Source: Candidatus Altarchaeota archaeon | GTDB lineage: Archaea; Altiarchaeota; Altiarchaeia; JAFGQM01 | Direction of reading: 5' to 3' | Assembly (NCBI GenBank): GCA_016935655.1 | Contig: JAFGQM010000119.1 | Location: forward strand, 1 to 10,112 | DNA length: 10,112 bases | Part shown: piece by piece, positions 1 through 4,679 of the stretch | How positions within the stretch are numbered: the first letter of the stretch is position 1 | How the letters are laid out: the number at the start of each line of letters is the position of its first letter | The notes under the pieces: generated by a model | The model's input: only the letters and a program-made list of their open reading frames with translations | The model's database searches: none | What the model was told of the DNA's origin: nothing | Translations under genes and position numbers: made by a program

Positions 1-105
1 GTGTATACCAAATACGTGTAATGGTCGGCGCATATGTTGCCTGATTGAATCCCCACGAACGAATCTTTCAAAACATGCTAGAGTCACCACTAAAAGTTTA
101 GGGTA

Positions 106-119
106 TGCTCCTGCGGGGA
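106..119 (+). repeat. Left copy of a near-direct repeat of the tRNA-Glu 3' end (candidate attachment site or target duplication)
   Basis: The 14 bases TGCTCCTGCGGGGA match 12 of 14 positions of TGCTCCCGCCGGGA at 806-819, in the same orientation. The right copy is the terminal part of the tRNA-Glu gene read on the opposite strand. An element inserted at a tRNA 3' end normally leaves a partial copy of that end at its far side, which is the geometry seen here. The match is short and imperfect, so chance is possible. Its first 8 bases also match the tRNA 5' end on the other strand, because both tRNA ends contain TGCTCC. Confidence 0.4.
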
Positions 120-125
120 AAATAG

Positions 126-178
126 AGTCTTGAGTCTGTTGTCTGGAGTCCTCAAAAAGTCTGCTGTTAACAGTCTTT
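126..178 (+). repeat. Degenerate 7-bp tandem repeats, left flank of the toxin-antitoxin module
   Basis: Phased heptamers can be read: AGTCTTG, AGTCTGT, TGTCTGG and AGTCCTC from 126 to 153, then a 4-base offset, then AGTCTGC at 158, TGTTAAC at 165 and AGTCTTT at 172. The consensus is roughly WGTCTKN. The block from 126 to 153 aligns at 21 of 28 positions with the reverse complement of 773-800, on the other side of the toxin-antitoxin genes. Confidence 0.6.
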
Positions 179-216
179 CTGAGTGTTCCAGGGATTAAAC
201 CCTTCCAGAAGAAAAG

Positions 217-225
217 CTTTTATGC
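217..225 (+). promoter_or_regulatory. TATA-like box of the antitoxin-toxin operon
   Basis: CTTTTATGC is centred about 28 bases upstream of the ATG at 249. Archaeal TATA boxes usually lie about 25 bases before the transcription start, so the mRNA would begin at or next to the start codon and be leaderless. No Shine-Dalgarno sequence precedes the ATG, which agrees with this. Confidence 0.5.
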
Positions 226-229
226 TTAA

Positions 230-246
230 TGTATCAAAATGATACA
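230..246. promoter_or_regulatory. Palindromic operator at the antitoxin start
   Basis: TGTATCA-AAA-TGATACA is a perfect inverted repeat with 7-base arms and a 3-base spacer. It ends two bases before the ATG of the ribbon-helix-helix antitoxin and lies between the TATA box and the predicted transcription start. Ribbon-helix-helix antitoxins commonly repress their own operon by binding such palindromes as dimers, with the toxin acting as co-repressor. Autoregulation is therefore the likely function, by inference. Confidence 0.65.
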
Positions 247-248
247 CT

Positions 249-509
249 ATGGAAAACGCAAGGGTCAATGTTGTGCTACCAAAACGGATGTACTCCTCAG
301 TCATGAGGCTTGTAGAGTTAGGTTATTATAATTCTTTTTCAGAGGCGGTCAGAACCGGGCTGAGGGACGAAGTCATGAAATATCAAGTGCCAATGGCTAG
401 GTTGAGCAAAGCTGAACTCAGGGAGATAGATGAGGGTTTTGCAGACGTAAAAGCAGGTAGGGAAAAGTCTGCTTCCGTATTAGCCAAAGAGCTGGGATAT
501 GGAACTTGA
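249..509 (+). CDS. Ribbon-helix-helix antitoxin of a RelE/ParE-type toxin-antitoxin system
   Basis: This 86-residue protein has the ParD/CopG layout. A short beta strand (VNVVLP, residues 6-11) would pair in the dimer and contact the DNA groove. A helix at about 12-25 follows, then GYYNSFSEAVR (25-35), which resembles the Gly-x-Tyr-x-Ser-x-Ser-Glu-Ala turn and second helix of ParD-like antitoxins. The C-terminal part (about 50-86) is charged and probably wraps the toxin. The stop codon overlaps the start of the toxin gene by 11 bp, so the two are translationally coupled. A palindrome just upstream is a likely binding site for autoregulation. The role is inferred from domain shape and gene order. 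Confidence 0.8.
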   Translation: MENARVNVVLPKRMYSSVMRLVELGYYNSFSEAVRTGLRDEVMKYQVPMARLSKAELREIDEGFADVKAGREKSASVLAKELGYGT

Positions 510-759
510 GGTAAGATTTACAAATAAGGCGGAGCGGAACCTGAAACATATCCCTGAGCCATTCAGGAGAAAGACCTATGACTTTGCGTGCTCACTTGCT
601 GATAATCCCTACCCTAGAGGTCTTGAGAAACTGACGGACAGAGACAATACGTATAGGGTTAGGGTCGGCAACTATCGAGTCGTCTGGTTCATTGAGGAAA
701 AGCGCGGAATCATACACATAGTGAACATCGACAAGAGACCGCAGGCTTATCAAAGATAG
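499..759 (+). CDS. RelE/ParE-superfamily toxin
   Basis: This 86-residue protein shows the RelE/ParE core. It begins with a strand (LEVRFTNKAERNLKHI), has a helical hairpin at about 18-35, and then LEKLTDRDNTYRVRVG (42-57), leading into the diagnostic RVRVGNYRVVW strands (53-63) and the C-terminal IVNIDKRPQAYQR (74-86). The Arg residues of the central strands, Arg80 and Tyr84 fall where RelE-type mRNA interferases place catalytic or RNA-contacting residues. Cleavage of ribosome-bound mRNA is therefore more likely than gyrase inhibition, but the superfamily covers both and sequence alone does not settle it. The gene is complete, starts within the antitoxin's last codons and appears intact. Confidence 0.8.
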   Translation: MELEVRFTNKAERNLKHIPEPFRRKTYDFACSLADNPYPRGLEKLTDRDNTYRVRVGNYRVVWFIEEKRGIIHIVNIDKRPQAYQR

Positions 760-772
760 AACTGGTCGCGCT

Positions 773-800
773 GTAAACTCAAGACTACAGACAGAAGACT
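773..800 (-). repeat. Degenerate 7-bp tandem repeats, right flank of the toxin-antitoxin module (inverted)
   Basis: Read on the minus strand from 800 to 773, the heptamers are AGTCTTC, TGTCTGT, AGTCTTG and AGTTTAC. The decamer ACTCAAGACT (777-786) is the exact reverse complement of AGTCTTGAGT at 126-135. The block starts 5 bases from the tRNA-Glu 3' end, while the left block starts 6 bases from the left tRNA-like repeat. The arrangement resembles imperfect terminal inverted repeats inside flanking direct repeats. Confidence 0.55.
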
Positions 801-805
801 GAAAA

Positions 806-939
806 TGCTCCCGCCGGGATTCGAACCCGGGTCACTGGCTTTCCTCGTCTTTCCCCTCTTTTGGGGCTGAAGCACCTTTTCTTTAGAAAAGGGGCTCCTC
901 GAAAGGCCAGTATGATTGGCCGTACTACACTACAGGAGC
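806..939 (-). tRNA. tRNA-Glu (anticodon TTC) with a 37/38 intron
   Basis: The gene reads 939 to 806. The acceptor stem GCTCCTG (939-933) pairs with CGGGAGC, and the discriminator base is A at 806. The D-arm region GTGTAGTACGGCC is like other Glu tRNAs. The anticodon stem CTGGC pairs with GCCAG across the intron, and the loop CTTTCGA carries the TTC anticodon. The T arm is CCGGG, TTCGAAT, CCCGG. Exon 1 is 939-900 (40 nt), the intron is 899-841 (59 nt) and exon 2 is 840-806 (35 nt), giving a 75-nt mature tRNA. The 3' CCA is not encoded. Splicing would rely on the archaeal tRNA endonuclease and RtcB ligase. The 3' end abuts the possible inserted cassette at 106-819. Confidence 0.93.
841..899 (-). 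other. Intron of tRNA-Glu
   Basis: This 59-nt insert lies between tRNA positions 37 and 38. A bulge-helix-bulge can be drawn: anticodon-loop CTTT (32-35) pairs with the intron's 3' GAGG, including two G-U pairs. The 3-nt bulges are C36-G37-A and A-A-A38, with the cuts after G37 and before A38. Inside the intron is a long hairpin, GGAGC and CCTTTTC pairing with GAAAAGG and GCTTC around a TAAA loop with one mismatch. A second hairpin is CCCC, AAAAGA, GGGG. The inner helix that would continue the canonical motif is not clear, so the motif may be of the relaxed kind. Confidence 0.8.
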
Positions 940-1000
940 AAACGCGGTATATTTGAGAATAGTAGAATAAGAATTACGGCCCTAATTTAGCAAAAAACAG

Positions 1001-1044
1001 TTTAAAAACCTTTTTATTGGGTAATTTGTCTAATTACCTGGTGG
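1001..1044 (+). promoter_or_regulatory. Promoter and ribosome-binding site of the CBS-domain gene
   Basis: TTTAAAAA (1001-1008) is a good archaeal TATA match. A transcription start about 25 bases later, near 1030, would give a leader of about 20 bases containing GGTGG (1040-1044), placed 5 bases before the ATG at 1050. This supports the ATG at 1050 over a TTG at 1017, which would lie only about 12 bases after the TATA centre, before the expected transcript start. Confidence 0.5.
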
Positions 1045-1049
1045 TTGGT

Positions 1050-1463
1050 ATGCTAAACACTGCAAAGGAGATAATGCACAGGCACACGTTCGTCCCCGAG
1101 GACGCGACCGTAAGGGACGTGGCAAAGCTTATGACCCAAAGGAGGATAGGGTCCGTGTTGGTGAAGACCAAGAGGGGTATAGGGATCCTTACTGAGAGGG
1201 ACATCACCGGCAAGGTCGTGATCGAGGCCTTGGACCCAAACAAGATGAAGGCTGGGGATATCATGACCTTCCCTGTGAAGACTGTGGAAGCCGATGCGGA
1301 GATCTACGAGGTCTGCGGGATATTCAGCGAGAACGACTTTAGGAGGCTGCCAGTTGTTGAAAATGGTCAGGTCATAGGCATCATAACGACGAGGGATATA
1401 GTCAAGCAGTTCGTCCCAGAGCTTGTAAAGAACGTCTACCACTTCAAGGACTTCAGGTTCTAG
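1050..1463 (+). CDS. Two-CBS-domain protein
   Basis: The 137-residue product consists almost entirely of a CBS pair (Bateman module). The first CBS domain is at about residues 8-60, with RRIGSVLV (31-38) and GILTERDI (45-52). The second is at about 71-122, with FRRLPVVE (97-104) and GIITTRDIV (110-118). Such modules bind adenosyl ligands such as AMP, ATP or S-adenosylmethionine and sense energy state, usually regulating a partner protein. No catalytic domain is fused here, so the partner is unknown. I chose the ATG at 1050 because it has a GGTGG ribosome-binding site and lies directly before the conserved domain. The gene converges on trkA with 7 bases between the stop codons; a functional link to potassium transport is possible but unsupported. 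Confidence 0.88.
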   Translation: MLNTAKEIMHRHTFVPEDATVRDVAKLMTQRRIGSVLVKTKRGIGILTERDITGKVVIEALDPNKMKAGDIMTFPVKTVEADAEIYEVCGIFSENDFRRLPVVENGQVIGIITTRDIVKQFVPELVKNVYHFKDFRF

Positions 1464-1464
1464 A

Positions 1465-1480
1465 CTCAAATCACTTTGAG
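1465..1480. terminator. Small hairpin between convergent CBS-protein and trkA genes
   Basis: CTCAAA-TCAC-TTTGAG forms a perfect 6-bp stem with a 4-base loop directly after the CBS gene stop, overlapping the trkA stop codon (1471-1473). It is symmetric and could serve both transcripts, but archaeal termination relies mainly on T-runs, which are absent here, so the role is tentative. Confidence 0.3.
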
Positions 1481-2127
1481 AATATCTGCTCGACCTTCTG
1501 TATCTCCTTATTGTTGGTTAGGACTAGAACGTTGTCGCCAGGCTGTATCTTCAGCCCGGGCTTGAAAACCTCTATCTTCCCACCTCTAACTAGGGAGACT
1601 ATCTTGGACTTATCAGGGAGTTTTACGCTATCCACAGCCTTACCGATCAGCTTGGATTTCTGGTCTATCCTAAACTCCACAACGTCTATGTCCCCCTTGT
1701 CCAGCATGGCAAACCCGGTTATATCCGGGTCGCGGACCATCTCCTCTATCTGGGTGGCTATAGCCAGCTCGGGGTAGATGACACTGTCTATGCCGAGCTT
1801 CTTGAATATGTCCTCGCTGTATTCTATATGGGTTATGCGAGTCAGCACCCTCTTAGCGCCCAGCTGCTTCCCCAAGATAGAGATGAGTATGTTGGACTCA
1901 TCACTACCCGTAAGGGCCAGTAGAACGTCCGTGTTCTCTACTCCGGCCTCTTGCAAGGTCTTTATCTCAGAGGCGTTGCCGTTGACCACGACAGCTTCCA
2001 GCTTCTCCGAAAGCTCCTCGGCCCTGGCTTTGTCCTCCTCTATGACTACGACATCATGGTCGGCCTTGTTCAAAAACTGGGCCGTGTAGTAGCCTACGAC
2101 TCCTCCGCCTGCGATTATGACGTACAT
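1471..2127 (-). CDS. trkA: TrkA-type (RCK) potassium uptake regulatory protein
   Basis: This 218-residue protein has an N-terminal Rossmann RCK/TrkA-N domain (about 1-120). Its nucleotide-binding loop is AGGGVVG (residues 6-12), followed by the strand DVVVIEED (25-32), whose acidic end binds the ribose of NAD(H) or a related nucleotide. GNASEIKTLQEAG (50-62) and LLALTGSDESNI (69-80) are typical of the family. A TrkA-C domain covers about 136-218 and ends in the usual PGDNVLVL segment. The protein is cytoplasmic and gates a Trk/Ktr-type potassium channel such as TrkH; no membrane subunit is encoded in this window. The ATG at 2127 is followed directly by the Rossmann strand. The gene diverges from threonine synthase and probably shares an AT box with it; the predicted transcript is nearly leaderless. 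Confidence 0.9.
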   Translation of the reverse strand: MYVIIAGGGVVGYYTAQFLNKADHDVVVIEEDKARAEELSEKLEAVVVNGNASEIKTLQEAGVENTDVLLALTGSDESNILISILGKQLGAKRVLTRITHIEYSEDIFKKLGIDSVIYPELAIATQIEEMVRDPDITGFAMLDKGDIDVVEFRIDQKSKLIGKAVDSVKLPDKSKIVSLVRGGKIEVFKPGLKIQPGDNVLVLTNNKEIQKVEQIFSK

Positions 2128-2150
2128 TTTCCTTAAATTGAAGGGTTGGA

Positions 2151-2160
2151 TTTAATAAAT
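2151..2160. promoter_or_regulatory. Shared AT box between divergent trkA and threonine synthase
   Basis: TTTAATAAAT reads as a TATA-like box on both strands (ATTTATTAAA on the minus strand). It is centred about 28 bases from the trkA ATG and about 39 bases from the thrC ATG. A start 25 bases away would give trkA an almost leaderless transcript and thrC a leader of about 14 bases. No other comparable box is obvious in the 66-bp gap. Confidence 0.45.
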
Positions 2161-2193
2161 TGTTTTTTTGCTCCTAACCTAAAATACTGTTCT

Positions 2194-3465
2194 ATGGACC
2201 TTGTTCTCAAGTGCATAGACTGTGGGGAGGAGTGCCCATCAAAGAGCAGCAGGTACCGCTGCGAATGCGGGGGGCTGTTGGAGGTAGTCCACGACTTGGA
2301 GAAGCTCAAGGAAGTCGTGTCCAAGGAGCTTTTCGACAAGAGGCTGGGCAGTTTGAAACACCCCTACAACAGCGGAGTCTGGAGGTACAAGGAGCTCATC
2401 CTGCCGGTCGATGACAAGTACATAATCTCAAAGCCTGAGGGCAACACCAATTTGTACTGCTCAAAGAAGGTCTCGGATTACACGGGCGCGCGCAACCTGG
2501 CGATGAAGCACGAGGGCGAGAATCCCACCGGCTCGTTCAAGGACCGGGGCATGACCGCAGGGATAACGCAGGGCAACGTCCTTGGCGCGCGGATAGTGGC
2601 GTGCGCATCCACCGGGAACACGTCGGCCTCTATGGCAGCCTATGGGGCTGCTAGAGGCATGAAAAGCGTTGTCTTCATACCACAGGGGGAAATCGCCTAC
2701 GGCAAACTGGCCCAGGCACTCGCATACGGGGCTAGGACAATCCAGATAAGGGGGAATTTCGACGATGCGATGAGGCTCGTGCAGGAGGCATCCACAGAGT
2801 TGGGTATGTACCTCCTGAACTCCATAAACCCGTTCAGGATCGAGGGGCAGAAGGCCATAGGTTTTGAGACTTTGCAGCAGAGGGGATGGAGGGTCCCTGA
2901 CTGGTTCGTACTGCCCGGTGGGAACCTTGGAAACGGGACCGCCCTAGGCAAGGGGCTGTCAGAGCTGTACGAACTGGGCATCATAGACAAGGTACCAAGG
3001 ATCGGAATCATCCAGGCAGCAGGCGCGAACCCGCTTTATAAGATGTGGAATAGCAAGAAGAAGTTCGAGCCTGTGAAGAACCCGGAAACGGTCGCAACAG
3101 CCATCAGGATAGGCAACCCGGTCAGCTGGAAGAAGCTTGAGAAGTTCCTTAGATGGTCAAGGGGGGTCGTGGAAGAGGTGACCGACCAGGAGATAGTCGA
3201 TGCAAAAGCAGTCGTGGATTCTTCGGGCATCGGAGCTGAGCCGGCATCCTGCGCTTCTATAGCGGGTTTAAGGAAACTGGTGGGCAGGGGGATAATCAAG
3301 GAGGACGAGGACGTCGTGGCGATACTGACCGGGCATGTGCTAAAGGACCCGAACCTGGTCGTGGACTACCATAAGGGGACGCTAAAGGATCTCAAATCCA
3401 CCTACCAAAACAAGCCCGTGCAGGCGGACGCAAGTCTCGACTCGATAAAGAAACTCCTACTATGA
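2194..3465 (+). CDS. thrC: Threonine synthase
   Basis: This 423-residue PLP enzyme of fold type II converts O-phosphohomoserine to threonine and phosphate in the cytoplasm. An N-terminal zinc-ribbon-like segment has Cys7, Cys10, Cys23 and Cys25. PEGNTNLY (81-88) precedes ENPTGSFKDRGM (109-120), in which Lys116 should form the Schiff base with PLP. ACASTGNTSASMAAYGAARG is the substrate/PLP loop and LPGGNLGNGTALGKG holds the phosphate-binding glycines. TGHVLKDPN near the end is typical of ThrC. I chose the ATG at 2194 rather than the TTG at 2146, because the earlier start would add a non-conserved leader overlapping the AT box. The stop overlaps the next gene's start by four bases (ATGA), indicating translational coupling. 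Confidence 0.95.
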   Translation: MDLVLKCIDCGEECPSKSSRYRCECGGLLEVVHDLEKLKEVVSKELFDKRLGSLKHPYNSGVWRYKELILPVDDKYIISKPEGNTNLYCSKKVSDYTGARNLAMKHEGENPTGSFKDRGMTAGITQGNVLGARIVACASTGNTSASMAAYGAARGMKSVVFIPQGEIAYGKLAQALAYGARTIQIRGNFDDAMRLVQEASTELGMYLLNSINPFRIEGQKAIGFETLQQRGWRVPDWFVLPGGNLGNGTALGKGLSELYELGIIDKVPRIGIIQAAGANPLYKMWNSKKKFEPVKNPETVATAIRIGNPVSWKKLEKFLRWSRGVVEEVTDQEIVDAKAVVDSSGIGAEPASCASIAGLRKLVGRGIIKEDEDVVAILTGHVLKDPNLVVDYHKGTLKDLKSTYQNKPVQADASLDSIKKLLL

Positions 3466-4679
3466 AATATGTTATCCTGGTCGGGGACGGCATGTCGGAT
3501 TACCCCCTAGAGGAGCTCGGGGGCAAGACCCCGCTCCAGGTCGCGCGCAAGCCCAATATGGACTGGCTGGCAAAGAACGGCAGATGCGGCCTATTGAAGA
3601 CTATACCGGATGGGATGCCAGCCGGGAGCGACATAGCCAACATGTCCATACTGGGTTACGACCCAAGAAAATACTCGCCAGGCGGCAGGGGGCCCATAGA
3701 GGCGGCGGCCATGGGCATAGAAGTGAGGCCAAACGACCTCGCGATAAGGTGCAACATAATAACGGGGAGGGGGGGGAGGATCGAAGATTACAGCGGCGGG
3801 AAGATATCGAATGAGGAAGCGAAAATATTGATCGGGGAGGCTAACAGGAATTTCGGAAAAGAAGGTGTGGAGTTCTTCCCGGGCATAAGCTACAGGAACC
3901 TCCTGGTCTTAAGGGACTGCAACTTAAAACCCGGCGACCTCATATTCGAAGCCCCGCATGACCACATGGGGGAGCCCTTTGAGGGTCTCCTGGTCAAGGG
4001 GACGGCCAGGGGAAGACCGATAGCTGACATGCTCAACGAGTTTATACTGCGGTCGGGCGATATACTCGATAATAACGCTGTCAACGTCAAAAGGGTAGAG
4101 GAAGGAAAAGCCCCGGCCAACAGGCTCTGGTTCTGGGGGGCAGGAAAACCCGTCACAATGCCCACCCTAAAGGAGCGTTTCGGACTTTCAGGGGTAGTGG
4201 TATCCGGGGTCGATCTGGTAAAGGGGCTAGGCGCACTAGCAGGTCTGGAGATAGCGGATGTACCGGGAGCAACAGGCTATCTTGACACCGACTATGAAGG
4301 CAAGGCCGATGCGGCCCTGGGGGCGCTTAAGGAGAAGGACCTGGCATTCATCCACGTGGAGGCCCCGGATGAGGCCGGACATGAGGCATTAATAGAGGAA
4401 AAGATCAAGGCCATAGAGAACATCGACAAAAGGCTCCTGGATAGGATCATTAAGGGGCTCAGGGAGGAAGAGCACAAGATCGCTTTATTGCCGGACCACC
4501 CCACTCCCATAAAGATCAGGACCCATGCTTCTGACCCCGTCCCGTTCGTTATTTTTTCTTCTGGGGATGGAAAGGATAATGTAGAAAAATTCGACGAGGA
4601 CTCCGTCAAAAACGGGGCATACGGCCTGAAAGAAGGGCCGGAACTGATAAACCTTTTGATAAACCATGGACCTCACTAA
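3462..4679 (+). CDS. apgM: ApgM-family alkaline-phosphatase-superfamily protein; proposed homoserine kinase, alternatively phosphoglycerate mutase
   Basis: This 405-residue metalloenzyme has the ApgM layout. GDGM (8-11) supplies the first metal ligand, Asp9. GMPAGSDIANMSILGYDP contains Ser56, the expected phosphorylated nucleophile. HVEAPDEAGHEA carries Asp303 and His307, LPDHPTP carries Asp345 and His346, and THASDPVPF carries His355. Generic annotation is cofactor-independent phosphoglycerate mutase. However, features such as GSDIANMSILGYDP, GRGPIEAAAMGI and DHPTPIKIRTHASDPVPF look, from memory, closer to the related clade called proposed homoserine kinase (TIGR02535) than to glycolytic ApgM. 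The gene is also coupled by ATGA to threonine synthase, which uses phosphohomoserine. I therefore favour homoserine phosphorylation, with moderate confidence. The 3' end overlaps rfcL by 14 bp. Confidence 0.9.
   Translation: MKYVILVGDGMSDYPLEELGGKTPLQVARKPNMDWLAKNGRCGLLKTIPDGMPAGSDIANMSILGYDPRKYSPGGRGPIEAAAMGIEVRPNDLAIRCNIITGRGGRIEDYSGGKISNEEAKILIGEANRNFGKEGVEFFPGISYRNLLVLRDCNLKPGDLIFEAPHDHMGEPFEGLLVKGTARGRPIADMLNEFILRSGDILDNNAVNVKRVEEGKAPANRLWFWGAGKPVTMPTLKERFGLSGVVVSGVDLVKGLGALAGLEIADVPGATGYLDTDYEGKADAALGALKEKDLAFIHVEAPDEAGHEALIEEKIKAIENIDKRLLDRIIKGLREEEHKIALLPDHPTPIKIRTHASDPVPFVIFSSGDGKDNVEKFDEDSVKNGAYGLKEGPELINLLINHGPH

Larger units (their letters stand above)
1..248. other. Non-coding or degraded region upstream of the toxin-antitoxin pair
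   Basis: I see no convincing gene here. The stretch holds the left copy of a tRNA-3'-end-like repeat (106-119), a block of degenerate 7-bp repeats (126-178), an AAAAGCTTTT palindrome (212-221), and the promoter and operator of the antitoxin gene. A minus-strand frame is free of stops from about 219 to the left edge and a plus-strand frame from 2 to 133, but neither has a convincing start or a protein family I recognise. It may be remnant DNA of an inserted element. Confidence 0.5.

Noticed and set aside
2..133. Stop-free plus-strand frame of 43 codons at the left edge
   Set aside because: It is too short, has no recognisable motif, and overlaps the stop-free minus frame; chance openness is the simpler explanation.
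1..219. Stop-free minus-strand frame running from about 219 to the left edge
   Set aside because: It has no convincing start codon near its beginning, crosses the heptad repeats, and its translation resembles no family I recognise. It could be the end of a degraded gene, but repeat-derived chance is as likely.
949..955. AAATATA (minus strand) as the tRNA-Glu TATA box
   Set aside because: It lies only 10-16 bases before the mature 5' end, too close for a standard archaeal TATA position unless the transcript starts inside the tRNA.
1017..1049. TTG start extending the CBS-domain protein by 11 residues
   Set aside because: The TTG lies only about 12 bases after the TATA-like box, before the expected transcript start, while the ATG at 1050 has a well-placed GGTGG and begins the conserved domain.
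1053..1469. Long minus-strand open frame opposite the CBS-domain gene
   Set aside because: It is a shadow of a clear plus-strand gene, with no family resemblance.
2146..2193. TTG start extending threonine synthase by 16 residues
   Set aside because: The extension overlaps the divergent promoter box and precedes the zinc-ribbon start normal for the family; the ATG at 2194 is better.
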